Shown: positions 9,040-18,012 of the stretch, one piece after another | How positions within the stretch are numbered: the stretch's first letter is position 1 | How the letters are laid out: each line of letters starts with the position of its first letter | Assembly (NCBI RefSeq): GCF_900110645.1 | Contig: NZ_FOFB01000037.1 | Coordinates: forward strand, 1 to 52,734 | DNA length: 52,734 nucleotides | Direction: 5' to 3' | From: Neolewinella agarilytica | GTDB taxonomy: Bacteria > Bacteroidota > Bacteroidia > Chitinophagales > Saprospiraceae | Translations under genes and position numbers: made by a program | The notes under the pieces: model-generated | Database searches by the model: none | Seen by the model: the letters and a program-made list of their open reading frames with translations, nothing else | Told to the model about the DNA's origin: nothing

Positions 9040-9816
9040 CTAACCATCTTGCCCTATATCTATCCGCAGTCCGTCATGCCCCATCTCCCGGCCCGCCGGC
9101 AGGCGGGCATTTATCGCGGCGGTCTTCCCCATAGCATGGCTGAAGTGAGTCAGTATACCCCGTTTCGCTCCTAATACGTCCAGATAGTCCAGGGCTTCGC
9201 CAAGCCCCAGGTGAGAATGTGTTCCTTTCTGATGCAGGGCGGAGATGATGGCAGTTGTCACCCCCTGGCATCGCTCAATGGTTTTGGGAGGCAAGACCTT
9301 TACATCCGTCAGGTAGACCAGTTCCCCCCAGCGGATACCAATAATTGGCAAGGTACCGTGAGTAACTTCCAGAAGTTCTATGTCTTGCCCGCCAAAAGAA
9401 ATGGTATCTCCAAAATTCACCTCCCGGATGTCTAAGCGCGGTACTCCGGGGTAGTCACTAAAGGCATAGGCAAAGCGCTCCCGCAATTCCTTTGCCACCC
9501 GGGGCAGGCAGTAGACGGGCATATTGATCTTTTGCCGGAAGCAATAGGGCCGCAGGTCATCCAGGCCGGCCGTATGATCCGCGTGTTCGTGTGTTAACAA
9601 CACCCCCGACAAAGTTTTCACCTGCTCGCGAAGCAACTGAGTCCGAAAGTCCGGGCCGGCATCAACAACAAAGTTCTCCACTCCGGCCCGCAGCAATCCG
9701 CTGGCCCGCAAGCGCTTATCCCGGGGATCAGCTGACCGGCAGACTTCACAGTCACAGCCTAGCACCGGAACACCCTGAGAAGTAGCCGTGCCGAGAAAAG
9801 TAAATGAACGCTTGAT
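9040..9816 (-). CDS. PhnP-like MBL-fold metallo-hydrolase, probable ATC start
   Basis: Metallo-beta-lactamase-fold hydrolase of the PhnP/phosphodiesterase type. It has a cysteine cluster GCDCEVCRSADPRDKR near the N-terminus, the metal-binding LTHEHADHTAGLDDLRP, and later ligands in EVTHG, YLTDVK and LTHFSHAMG. The first canonical start (GTG 9765) would give 241 residues and delete the first beta strand. In the same frame, the 17 codons before it read IKRSFTFLGTATSQGVP, matching the family's conserved FLGTGTSQGVP opening. There is no ATG, GTG or TTG before the stop further upstream. The codon exactly where Met is expected is ATC (9816-9814), and the coordinates here assume it. Alternatives are a sequencing error, a recent mutation or another rare start. 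GalE lies 63 bases upstream on the same strand. Cytoplasmic; substrate unknown. Confidence 0.8.
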   Translation of the reverse strand: MKRSFTFLGTATSQGVPVLGCDCEVCRSADPRDKRLRASGLLRAGVENFVVDAGPDFRTQLLREQVKTLSGVLLTHEHADHTAGLDDLRPYCFRQKINMPVYCLPRVAKELRERFAYAFSDYPGVPRLDIREVNFGDTISFGGQDIELLEVTHGTLPIIGIRWGELVYLTDVKVLPPKTIERCQGVTTAIISALHQKGTHSHLGLGEALDYLDVLGAKRGILTHFSHAMGKTAAINARLPAGREMGHDGLRIDIGQDG

Positions 9817-9879
9817 ACAGAGTTTTTTGGGAAAGTGGAATGCTGAAGGAATAGGTACGGCCCACGGAAGGTTCTACCA

Positions 9880-10890
9880 CTACATGCTTTTCTCCCAGGC
9901 CCAGGCGGAGCGCATAATATCTTCTACGTCGCGCGTTGGCTTCCAGCCTAGTTGTTTTTCCGCTTTGGAGCGATCAGCATAGACGGCCACCACATCTCCT
10001 GCCCGCCGGCTTCCGAGTTGGTAATTGAGCTTTTCGCCGCTTACTTTTTCAAAGGCATTAATGGCTTCCAGTACGGTCAGCCCCTCCCCTATCCCCAGGT
10101 TAAAGAGTTCCGGGTTAGTGGAAACTTTACCCTCCAATAAGAACTTCAGCGCCAGCGTATGCGCGTGGGCGAGATCTTCAACGTGAATATAATCGCGCAC
10201 ACAGCTGCCATCGCGGGTCGCGTAGTCCGTCCCAAAAACCGTCATGGAGCCACGCTTTCCGGAGGCCGTCTGCGTAATCACTGGCACCAGGCTGGTGGCC
10301 GGGTTACTCGGATCTTCGCCAATGTGTCCGCTGCTGTGAGCACCGGCGGGGTTGAAGTATCGCAGGAGAATGGCCGCAAAGTCAGGCTGTGCCTTACAGT
10401 AATCGGTGATGATGTCTTCGCCAACCTGTTTGGTCAGGGCGTAAGGGCTTTCTGCTTCCTTGCGGGGCGTAGTTTCCCGCACCGGTAACTCATCAGCGTT
10501 GCCGTAAACAGAACAGGAACTGGAAAACACCAGATTAGAGCTCCCCTGAGCGGCGAGTCCTTCAATGACGTTAATCAGGCTATTGAGGTTGTTCCGCATG
10601 TAAGCCAGTGGCTTGTCCACGCTCTCCCCCACCAGCTTATAGGCAGCAAAATGAATTACTCCGTCAAACTGCTCCTTCACAAAGAGTTGGCTCGTTGCAT
10701 CCGCATCAGCCAGATCGATGGCGTAGTTCTTTACGCGTACTCCGGTAATCTTTTCGATACCATCCAGCACTTCAGGGTGAGAGTTGTGGTAATTGTCAGC
10801 GCTAACGACCTCAAAGCCGTTTTCAATCAGGTCGACAATAGTATGGGAGCCGATATAACCGGTACCTCCGGTAACGAGGATGCGTTTCAT
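9880..10890 (-). CDS. galE: UDP-glucose 4-epimerase
   Basis: The 336-residue product interconverts UDP-glucose and UDP-galactose using tightly bound NAD, in the Leloir pathway and in sugar-nucleotide supply for surface polysaccharides. It has the extended SDR Rossmann motif VTGGTGYIGSHT at residues 6-17. The catalytic Tyr-x-x-x-Lys lies in SPYALTKQVGEDI, with SSSCSVYG before it supplying the Ser. GalE hallmarks LRYFNPAGAHSSG and DGSCVRDYIHVEDLA follow. Length and motif order match full-length GalE. The start ATG 10890 places the dinucleotide-binding motif at its usual position. It may be cotranscribed with the metallo-hydrolase downstream. Confidence 0.95.
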   Translation of the reverse strand: MKRILVTGGTGYIGSHTIVDLIENGFEVVSADNYHNSHPEVLDGIEKITGVRVKNYAIDLADADATSQLFVKEQFDGVIHFAAYKLVGESVDKPLAYMRNNLNSLINVIEGLAAQGSSNLVFSSSCSVYGNADELPVRETTPRKEAESPYALTKQVGEDIITDYCKAQPDFAAILLRYFNPAGAHSSGHIGEDPSNPATSLVPVITQTASGKRGSMTVFGTDYATRDGSCVRDYIHVEDLAHAHTLALKFLLEGKVSTNPELFNLGIGEGLTVLEAINAFEKVSGEKLNYQLGSRRAGDVVAVYADRSKAEKQLGWKPTRDVEDIMRSAWAWEKSM

Positions 10891-11004
10891 AGAGTTTCAT
10901 TTAAGTGGGTAAGATACGATGTTAGCTGCGCCAGCTCCCAAAAAAACATTGACATTTTACTACCTGAATGGTCCATTTATTGATCAGGCAGGCTCTTGTC
11001 TTGC

Positions 11005-12786
11005 TCAATCGTGCCGCAGCCTGATCTCCTCCTCCGGAATGTCGATTCCCATCCGGGCCATCAGGGCGGTAGCGTTAAAGCTTTGACAGACGCCGGGGTG
11101 TAGTTTATAGTCGAAGGTCAGTTGATCACCGTCCGTTTGTACTTCCATCGCGTAGTTTTCTACGCGGCTTCCCGGTTCATTTTCCAGGGCAGCCAGCTCC
11201 AGATCGTGGGTAGCGATGATGCCCGCGCCCCGCTCCCGGATAAGCTGACGAATGAGCGCCCGGGAGCCCGTGTGGCGATCGCGCGAATTGGTTCCTTTCA
11301 GGATTTCGTCCAGCAGGAAAAACACTTGTTGGTCCGGGTCGCTGACGGCTCCGATGATGGCTTTCAGGCGCTTGAGTTCGGCGTAAAAGCTGGAGGTACT
11401 TTCGCTCAGATCGTCCTGGGTGCGCATACTCGTCCATACTTGCAGTGGGCGCAAACGCAGGTGCAGGGAACAGGTAGGGGCGCCGGCATTCGCCAACACG
11501 ATGTTGATTCCGACGGTCCGAAGCCACGTCGATTTACCCGCCATGTTAGATCCCGTCACCAGGTGGATATGCCCATCAGTACGCATCGAGAGATCGTTCG
11601 TTACCCGGCCGGCGGGGGATAAGAGTGGATGCCCCAGAGAACGTGCCTCAAAGATGGGGTCTTCCGTCCATTCCGCATCCGTCCAGCCAGGGTGGTTATG
11701 GCGCAGGGTAGCCCAGCTGACGAGGGCATCCGTTTCAGCCAGCGTATCCAGCCAGCGGGGGAGCTCTTCCCGATATTCAGCCCGCCAGACATCCAGTTTG
11801 CGCAGCCACTGCAGGCTCCATAAACCGCCTAATTCCAGTAACATGACAAAAGGGTTGTAGCGCACATCGAGCTGGCTGATGCGATAGGAGAGGGTACGAA
11901 GGGCGGGGGAAACCCCTTCCCCAACCCGCTGCTCTCCCGGCAGAGTGGAGATGTGTTCCAATAAGGCTGCGTAGCGGCTCAGCAGCGTCCCCATCTCTGC
12001 GGTGTAAGCGTGCTCGCGGGGAATGATCTCTTTATACTTCCGCAGCATCAGGATGGCCGGAACGAGGCCCAGCGCGCCGACATACCAGGGCCCGACAAAA
12101 AGCATATACACTAATGACGCCAGACTGAGAAAAGGGGCAAGTAAGAGCGCGAGGCTCTCCCAGCGGCCACTAACTACTGCCGGACGATCAAGCCAGGTCA
12201 GTAGCCGTTCAAAATGCCGGATATCATCGTTCAACTCATGTCCGATAGTACGAAATCGAAGGCACCAGTCCGGCATGTCTCCCAGAACCTTCCCCTGCAC
12301 CTGCGTCCGCGCCCGCCCCTCTTCCGTTAGCCCCGACAGCAAGTGCTCCGCCAGGCGAGCCTGCCCCGGTGCCGTTACCGTTCGGTTCACGTATTGAAAG
12401 AGGCTGTGGCGGCCGAATATGTCAAGATCTAAAGCGTAAGGATGAGCGGAATTCAGAAAAGCCTTACCGTCCTCAAAATGCCCGAAATCGTGGTTCAGCG
12501 CCCGGGATTCACCGTCCGCCAGCCCCGCCAGAATGCTGGCGTCCTCCCCCGCCCTGCGGAGCGCCAGGTGATGGCGCACTCCCCACACAAGAACCGGAAC
12601 CGTCAGTATCAGGAAGCCCAGCCCCCAAAAAAAATTCGTTGTAATCAACACGATAACGGCCGCCAGCCAACCGATAAAAACAACGAGCCGGACCAGCGCC
12701 AGTCGCTCGTAGCGCTGGGTATATTTTTCGGCCAGGGAGGTTTGCTCCTGAAAGGTTTGGCGGTAAAATTCGGATGGAGAGGGCAT
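11005..12786 (-). CDS. Membrane-anchored MutS-family ATPase
   Basis: The start is set at ATG 12786 (MPSPSEFYRQTFQ), giving 593 residues; the 32-codon extension upstream runs through repeats. The C-terminal ~200 residues are a MutS domain V ATPase: Walker A TGSNMAGKSTWLRT, the signature LSESTSSFYAELKRL, Walker B FFLLDEILKGTN, then ATHDLEL. The N-terminal mismatch-recognition domain of true MutS is absent. In its place are hydrophobic pairs near residues 30-75 (LVVFIGWLAAVIVLI and FLILTVPVLVWGV) and near 215-255 (ALLLAPFLSLASLVYML and ALGLVPAILML), probably four membrane helices. It is therefore unlikely to do classical mismatch repair. The DNA-related or membrane role is unknown. It is codirectional with galE. 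Confidence 0.85.
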   Translation of the reverse strand: MPSPSEFYRQTFQEQTSLAEKYTQRYERLALVRLVVFIGWLAAVIVLITTNFFWGLGFLILTVPVLVWGVRHHLALRRAGEDASILAGLADGESRALNHDFGHFEDGKAFLNSAHPYALDLDIFGRHSLFQYVNRTVTAPGQARLAEHLLSGLTEEGRARTQVQGKVLGDMPDWCLRFRTIGHELNDDIRHFERLLTWLDRPAVVSGRWESLALLLAPFLSLASLVYMLFVGPWYVGALGLVPAILMLRKYKEIIPREHAYTAEMGTLLSRYAALLEHISTLPGEQRVGEGVSPALRTLSYRISQLDVRYNPFVMLLELGGLWSLQWLRKLDVWRAEYREELPRWLDTLAETDALVSWATLRHNHPGWTDAEWTEDPIFEARSLGHPLLSPAGRVTNDLSMRTDGHIHLVTGSNMAGKSTWLRTVGINIVLANAGAPTCSLHLRLRPLQVWTSMRTQDDLSESTSSFYAELKRLKAIIGAVSDPDQQVFFLLDEILKGTNSRDRHTGSRALIRQLIRERGAGIIATHDLELAALENEPGSRVENYAMEVQTDGDQLTFDYKLHPGVCQSFNATALMARMGIDIPEEEIRLRHD

Positions 12787-12792
12787 GGAGTA

Positions 12793-12816
12793 GTCTTGTG
12801 GTCTTGTGGTCTTGTA
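12793..12816 (+). repeat. Octamer array: three 8-bp units beside the MutS-like start codon
   Basis: Units GTCTTGTG, GTCTTGTG and GTCTTGTA lie at 12793, 12801 and 12809, exact 8-base spacing, six bases from the ATG of the leftward MutS-like gene. The following GGGGAGATTGC (12829 region) also follows the octamer array at 50093, so the two spacers are related beyond the octamers. Confidence 0.7.
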
Positions 12817-12936
12817 GGCTCCGCACTGGGGAGATTGCTGGAGGTGTTGCAGGCTCCGAACTTTGCAGGGCAAAAGTAGCACAATCGAGCTCGATAGAAC
12901 GGTAATTGCTTACCTTGGGGCTACTAATTTGTTCAC

Positions 12937-13995
12937 ATGCTTTCCGACTACGTTTTTCAGGTAGCCACTCCCTTCAGTACCGGCACGGGTGTTTACCTGC
13001 CAGCCCACGGCCTGGTGGTCACCAATGAGCACGTTGTTCGTGACAACGCTACCGTAGTAATCGGCAGCGAGAAAGAAGCCGAGCAGCTTGCCACCGTTGT
13101 CTACCTCGATTCTTACTACGATTTAGCTTTTCTGCGCCCCGCTAAATCATTTGAGCTCCCGGCGCTAAAGCTGGCCGAAGCATTACCTGCCGCCGGTGAG
13201 CCGGTTACCGCCATTGGGCAACATTTCGGGCATCCAATCCGAATCAGCGACGGAGAGGTAATGGAGCCCGTGCATGAGCATCACGGTATACCCTTCATCA
13301 TGCATAATGCCCTGCAGAAAGCGGCCCATAGTGGTGGTCCGCTATTCACCAATGATGGCACCCTGGCAGGAATTAATATGTACGATCTGCACGAAGGAAA
13401 AGGCCGGGCACTCAGTCTGCCCGCTACAACCTTGAAGCGATCGCTGGATCGCTTCACCAGCGGCAAGGGCCGCTCCGCCGCCCGCTGTTTCAGTTGCCGG
13501 GAAGTCATTTTCGAGATTCTGCTAAATCCCAAAGGACACTGCCCAAACTGCGGAAGTGAACTCGTTCTTCCGGATATGCTGGAGGATTATACGCCCACTG
13601 GCGTTCCCTCTACCATTGAGTCCATCATCACCTCGGGAGGCCACGATGCCCGCCTTGCCCGCCGGGGCCCTAACCTGTGGAGTATCCGCCAGGGCAGCGC
13701 AGTCATTCAGCTGGCCTACCATGAAGACAGCGGGCTGGTAACCGGAGACGCTTATCTCTGCTCCTTACCGGAGCTGCCCAATGCGGATCTCTTCGCCTTC
13801 CTGCTCCGGGAAAACTACAAACTCCCCCAGCTCACCTTCAGCACCTATGGGCGAGACATTATTCTCTCCCTCCTCATTTATGATCGTTACCTAACCGTGG
13901 AAACGGCACTACCCCGCTTTCAGGAACTCTTCCGAAAAGCTGATGAATTCGACAATATCCTGGTGGAACGATTTGGGGGGAAGTGGCTCGCATAA
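12937..13995 (+). CDS. Trypsin-like serine protease with zinc ribbon, apparently cytoplasmic
   Basis: The 352-residue protein has an HtrA/trypsin-type catalytic triad: His32 in VTNEHVV, Asp62 in YYDLAFL and Ser132 in AAHSGGPLF. No signal peptide precedes it; the protease domain starts almost at residue 1. There is no PDZ domain. Instead a zinc ribbon follows, with Cys184-x2-Cys187 and Cys202-x2-Cys205 (CFSC and CPNC). The C-terminal ~130 residues, ending GGKWLA, resemble a small alpha/beta YbjN or secretion-chaperone-like fold; this is only an impression. A protease built this way and kept in the cytoplasm suggests regulated processing or a sensor role, not periplasmic quality control. A weak promoter-like TACCTTGG lies at 12911-12918. 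The gene is divergent from the MutS-like gene. Confidence 0.85.
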   Translation: MLSDYVFQVATPFSTGTGVYLPAHGLVVTNEHVVRDNATVVIGSEKEAEQLATVVYLDSYYDLAFLRPAKSFELPALKLAEALPAAGEPVTAIGQHFGHPIRISDGEVMEPVHEHHGIPFIMHNALQKAAHSGGPLFTNDGTLAGINMYDLHEGKGRALSLPATTLKRSLDRFTSGKGRSAARCFSCREVIFEILLNPKGHCPNCGSELVLPDMLEDYTPTGVPSTIESIITSGGHDARLARRGPNLWSIRQGSAVIQLAYHEDSGLVTGDAYLCSLPELPNADLFAFLLRENYKLPQLTFSTYGRDIILSLLIYDRYLTVETALPRFQELFRKADEFDNILVERFGGKWLA

Positions 13996-14336
13996 GTTTG
14001 CCTTTAGGAATGACTGGTTTTCAGAGACCCCGTTGCGTGTATTACCAAATGCACTAAATGGTGCCCCTCGACTACAATTTCGCTTCGCGGCTGGCTTCGC
14101 CGGTCGGCTCCCTGCGGTCGCTCGATTTTCGCTTGGGGACCCCGTATGCGGGTAAAGCCCGTCCCTGTGGAGGGCGAAGCGATGCACTGAGCTTGCCGAA
14201 ATGTCGAGAGGCTTTTTACAGCCGTTTGTGCAATTTGTTATTCACACAATCCCATTCTCCTGTCTTCTGCTAACCTTATTTTTCTTACATTTAGTCAGTA
14301 TTGCCTCTCATTCCAAATTTAAACTTACCCTCTTAA
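13996..14336. other. Structured GC-rich spacer, no gene
   Basis: About 340 bases. The middle part (roughly 14080-14185) is full of short complementary words such as CGCTTCGCG, GGCTTCGCC and GGCGAAGCG and could fold extensively. The word GAGCTTGCCGAA near 14190 recurs, reverse-complemented, near 34685, suggesting a dispersed repeat. No coding region is supported. Confidence 0.4.
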
Positions 14337-16283
14337 TTGGCACACTTACCATTAAGAATTAGCACAATATCTGCCTTTTTCTCATTTTTCGCGCTTCTTG
14401 CCTGTAGCGATGAGAAGGCAGTAAACTATGCCTTCTCCCAAGGCCCGGGTGAATCCTTCAGTAGTGCTCCGTTACTCTTTCAGGTTAAATCATTACCTGA
14501 CAGCACACTGCTTGGCTCGGAGGGTTTTCTGGATTCTGCCAGAAGGGTTTTTGTGGAAGATGGGAACCACTATGCCCTCGCCGTAACTTATGACAGGCAG
14601 GCCGCTGTTGCTCAGCAAAAAGAGGAAAGAGAGAAATCTGCGGACCTTAGTCTATTGGCAAGCTCCGCCTATGAAACGGCTGACTCCATAAACCCGGCGA
14701 TACTTAATGCCGGTATTGCGGGCATGAAATACGTAGAGCTGAGTGCTTATGCTAAATCTACTCAGGCACTACAGTACCGGCTGGAACTTGCCACTACAAA
14801 AAACGATTCCTCAGCCATTGGCTGGTCCCTTAATGCTCTCTCTCTGCCCTATCAGTATTCGAATAATATGGATCAGGCAAAGGACTACCTGATGCAGGCA
14901 AAGGAAATAAATGAAACTTTAGAAGATCAGCGACTCGAAGCTGCTATTTCGCTCAACCTGGGAAACGTCTATAGTGAAAAGGAAGAATACGAACAGGCTC
15001 TTACCTTTTTCAAGGAAAGTTATCGGATAAGTGATGCCGTAGGCCATGAAGGGATGAAGTGGCTTTCCCTGAACAATATGGCGAATATTAATCTTAAGCA
15101 ATCCGAGTATACTGCAGTTATCGAAATGCTATCCGGATGGGATAAAGGGAGGTTTGATAATATCGCCAGGCAAAACAAGTCACTACTTCACTACAACCTT
15201 GCCCGTGCCCATTTAGGGAAGAATAATGTAGTGGAAGCTAACTACCACGTAGACCGCGCTTGCGAAATGGCGGCTGCCGTCGGTAACGAACGTGGTGAGA
15301 TCGACTGTATTGAATTAAAAGCTTTACTGGCGGAAAATAAGGGAGACCTGGCGGCAGCCCTCTCTAATCTTAAGGAGTTTCATCGGCTGGAAGAAGAAAC
15401 TACGGGGGAAGAAGCCAACAAACAGTTAAAGACTGTCCGGGAATCCTATGAGGTTAAAATCAGAGACCAGGAAATCGCCGAGCTAAAGGAGCAGGAGATC
15501 CTTCGCCAACAGCACGAAAAAAATCAGCGTACCGCCATGATCAGTTTCGTCATACTCACGATCCTTACCATTGCGGGCATTACGTTTAGCATCCGTTATT
15601 CTCTGCGGTCGCGGATTGCCCATCAGCAAAAGGAAATCGCCGAAGCACAATTACATTTCCTACAGGCCCGGATGAGCCCCCACTTCGTTTTCAATGCACT
15701 AAATGGTATCCAGAACCAGGTTTTACAGGCTGACCCCTTTAGCGCTTACGAGTATATCGGTAAGTTTTCCGGTCTTCTCCGGGCAATTACCAATACCACC
15801 TCAAAGCCTGAAATATTATTATCAGACGAAATCGCTTTACTACAGAATTACCTGGATCTCGAACAACTACGATTTCGAGATGGCTTTAGTTATACGATCG
15901 AAACAGAAGAAGCGCTCTCATCCCTTAACCCCAGGATTCCAGCCATGATGATACAGCCCGTCTTAGAAAACGCCATTGTTCATGGCCTGGCAGGATTAAA
16001 AGAAAAGGGTACTATTTCCGTAGCCTTAAGCTTACAGGATGACACCGTCTGCTGTGTGGTAACCGACAACGGGATTGGAAGAAAAGCCTCCGCAAAGATT
16101 AGTAAACAGGAGAAAGAACAACATTTATCCATCAGTACTGACAACCTTAAGAAGCGCTTTAAAGCGCTCGAGCGATTAGGTTACCCCATGAAGTCTTTCA
16201 CGACCGTTGATTTGTTTGCTGATGAAAAAGCCTGTGGGACGCAAGTGACGCTCTATCTGCCTATCATTAACGCCAGCTTCTGA
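14337..16283 (+). CDS. TPR-containing LytS-type histidine kinase with lipoprotein-like N-terminus
   Basis: The start is TTG 14337; a stop lies just upstream and no better in-frame start exists. The N-terminus is a lipoprotein signal (FFSFFALLAC, Cys23). A tetratricopeptide sensor region follows at about residues 90-350 (for example AISLNLGNVYSEKEEYEQAL), then a coiled linker. One membrane helix (MISFVILTILTIAGITFSI) lies near 400-420. The cytoplasmic His_kinase domain has the phospho-acceptor box RMSPHFVFNALN (His449), with ATP-binding elements PVLENAIVHGL and DNGIGRKAS. It should sense a periplasmic signal and phosphorylate a LytTR regulator, but none is adjacent, so it is an orphan here. 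Carrying both a lipobox and an internal membrane helix is unusual. Confidence 0.85.
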   Translation: MAHLPLRISTISAFFSFFALLACSDEKAVNYAFSQGPGESFSSAPLLFQVKSLPDSTLLGSEGFLDSARRVFVEDGNHYALAVTYDRQAAVAQQKEEREKSADLSLLASSAYETADSINPAILNAGIAGMKYVELSAYAKSTQALQYRLELATTKNDSSAIGWSLNALSLPYQYSNNMDQAKDYLMQAKEINETLEDQRLEAAISLNLGNVYSEKEEYEQALTFFKESYRISDAVGHEGMKWLSLNNMANINLKQSEYTAVIEMLSGWDKGRFDNIARQNKSLLHYNLARAHLGKNNVVEANYHVDRACEMAAAVGNERGEIDCIELKALLAENKGDLAAALSNLKEFHRLEEETTGEEANKQLKTVRESYEVKIRDQEIAELKEQEILRQQHEKNQRTAMISFVILTILTIAGITFSIRYSLRSRIAHQQKEIAEAQLHFLQARMSPHFVFNALNGIQNQVLQADPFSAYEYIGKFSGLLRAITNTTSKPEILLSDEIALLQNYLDLEQLRFRDGFSYTIETEEALSSLNPRIPAMMIQPVLENAIVHGLAGLKEKGTISVALSLQDDTVCCVVTDNGIGRKASAKISKQEKEQHLSISTDNLKKRFKALERLGYPMKSFTTVDLFADEKACGTQVTLYLPIINASF

Positions 16284-16331
16284 TCTTGGTTGGGCTAGCG
16301 CACTAGTGCAGTTTACCTTCCCACAACAGAA

Positions 16332-16368
16332 ACCGCCCTCCAATCGGCTAAGCCATTTGGAGGGCGGT
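16332..16368. terminator. Terminator-like hairpin between convergent genes
   Basis: A perfect 12-base-pair stem pairs 16332-16343 (ACCGCCCTCCAA) with 16357-16368. The loop can itself form a GGC/GCC mini-stem. It lies between the ends of the convergent kinase and lipase genes. No strong T-tract is seen on either strand, so it may work in both directions or be Rho-assisted. Confidence 0.6.
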
Positions 16369-16466
16369 AACGAAACTTCACCGTCTTTGACTCGCTGGAT
16401 TAGAGTCATCAAACTTTACGGGAAGGTTTTCATAAAGGAGGATTCTGTGCCATACCTCTCAGGAAA

Positions 16467-17894
16467 CTATTCCACCAGAAACCGTCGCACGACCGAACTT
16501 CCGTTTTCAAGGCCGATGCGGAGGACATTCCAGCCTTTGGGCAGGGAGTTAGGCAGAGTGATCCGGCCATTGGCCGAGCTTTGCCCGAGAGCTGCCTGCC
16601 GACCACTGATGTCATAGATCGTGTATTCGTAAGTTCCTGCCGGAAGGCCATTCATCCATAACACATCACCGGCGGATACGGGATTGGGCACCAGTGTCAG
16701 GTCGGGTCTGTTAGCAGGCTCGCCGAGGCTGACACTGTAAATATTGGCAAAGCCCTGAAAGAAAGCAATGGCGCGAAGGGCGGCCGGGATGGCACAGTCA
16801 CCGTGGTCGAGTGCTCCTCCATCTTCCAGCGTAACTTCCAGTGCGCCGAGGCTGCGCATTACGGAGTCAGCAAGAATTGAGTTAGCAGGGTCGACCGTCA
16901 TGTCCGCATTGCAGTAGTAAATGAGGGTGGGCGAAACAGGGGCAAAATTGAAAACATCGTTAGCTTCAAAAGACTGGATCAGGGTTTGGTCACCGTCCAG
17001 CACGTCCGTCAGGAATTCGTCGGTGTACATCGCGCCGAGAACGGCGTTGTCCAACCGCAGGAGAGAATCGAGCGCATTACCCAGCCCAAATACATCGAGC
17101 TCTTCTGCCAGAAAAAGCTGCGCCTGCGTCAGGTAAGGCTCTACGAACAAGCCTTCTACCCCACCATAGAGGTCATACACGTAGTTGTAACTGATCAGCG
17201 TGTGATTAAAGAAAGCCAGGAGAACGGGAGGAGCATTCCGGATACCGAGGACCTCAGGGGTTGGCACCACGATGTCAAAAGGTGCGGATAAATGGGCCGC
17301 GGCAGTAACCTCAATGCCATCGTCCAGGTCAGCTTCCAGCCGCTCGTGAAGGGCCGCAGAGGCATGGCCGCCCTGGCTGTAACCCGTAACAAAAACCTGA
17401 TCGTTGTAGCGAATCCCTTCGGCATCGAGCCATTTTCTTACGGCGATGATCATGTCCCGGCCAACACTCGCTTCCGTATCAGCGTGGAGGTAAGGGTGCT
17501 GCCCGTCGCTGTCTCCCAGCCCAAGATAGTCGGGTGCCATGGCGATGAAGTCGTTACCGGCCATCCCCTGTACGATAAAGCGCTCCAGAACGCCCTCCAC
17601 ACTGGGCGCCAGCTCCCGGCTGGCGATGGTGCCGTGGTTATAAACGGCCAGCGGACGGACGAACTCGTCGTTGTCCGGGATGCTCAGCAGCCCCGTAACC
17701 GTATCCGGTTGTCCGAAAGCGTCAGTGGTTGTGTAGGTGATTTTGTAGTTATTAACGTCGTATTTAACCCCGATCGGGATCACCAGGTCAAGAACGAACT
17801 TAATGGACTTTGTCTGAGCTTCGGCACTAATAACTTCCTGGGCAGAAACTACACAAGAAAACGCAAGAAGGAGAGGGAGTAATAGTCTTTTCAT
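16467..17894 (-). CDS. Secreted alpha/beta hydrolase (lipase-like) with T9SS sorting domain
   Basis: The 475-residue protein starts with a signal peptide (MKRLLLPLLLAFSCVVSAQ). The body is an alpha/beta-hydrolase with nucleophile elbow VTGYSQGGHASA, preceded by VYNHGT and MAPDYLGLGDSDGQHPY strands. The layout resembles fungal secretory lipases and bacterial relatives. Acid and histidine candidates lie in CNADMTVDP and GGALDHGDCAIPA. The last ~75 residues (LVPNPVSAGDVLW...YDISGRQ...SVVRRFLVE) form a type A T9SS C-terminal sorting domain, so the protein should be exported across the outer membrane and released or surface-anchored. Substrate is uncertain; an ester or lipid is likely. Confidence 0.88.
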   Translation of the reverse strand: MKRLLLPLLLAFSCVVSAQEVISAEAQTKSIKFVLDLVIPIGVKYDVNNYKITYTTTDAFGQPDTVTGLLSIPDNDEFVRPLAVYNHGTIASRELAPSVEGVLERFIVQGMAGNDFIAMAPDYLGLGDSDGQHPYLHADTEASVGRDMIIAVRKWLDAEGIRYNDQVFVTGYSQGGHASAALHERLEADLDDGIEVTAAAHLSAPFDIVVPTPEVLGIRNAPPVLLAFFNHTLISYNYVYDLYGGVEGLFVEPYLTQAQLFLAEELDVFGLGNALDSLLRLDNAVLGAMYTDEFLTDVLDGDQTLIQSFEANDVFNFAPVSPTLIYYCNADMTVDPANSILADSVMRSLGALEVTLEDGGALDHGDCAIPAALRAIAFFQGFANIYSVSLGEPANRPDLTLVPNPVSAGDVLWMNGLPAGTYEYTIYDISGRQAALGQSSANGRITLPNSLPKGWNVLRIGLENGSSVVRRFLVE

Positions 17895-18012
17895 ATGGCT
17901 TATAACCCCGCTTGGGGTGGTTGGTTTGGAATGGAGAGAGCTAAGTTACAACTAAGAGCATGTTTGGGCGCCGGAGCGCTGGTGCAAGCGAAGGAATAAA
18001 TGAGCAGTGTCT

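Noticed and set aside
8903..9043. 46-codon rightward open frame with a hydrophobic middle
   Set aside because: It is too short, has no promoter or homology pattern, and overlaps the end of the metallo-hydrolase gene on the other strand.
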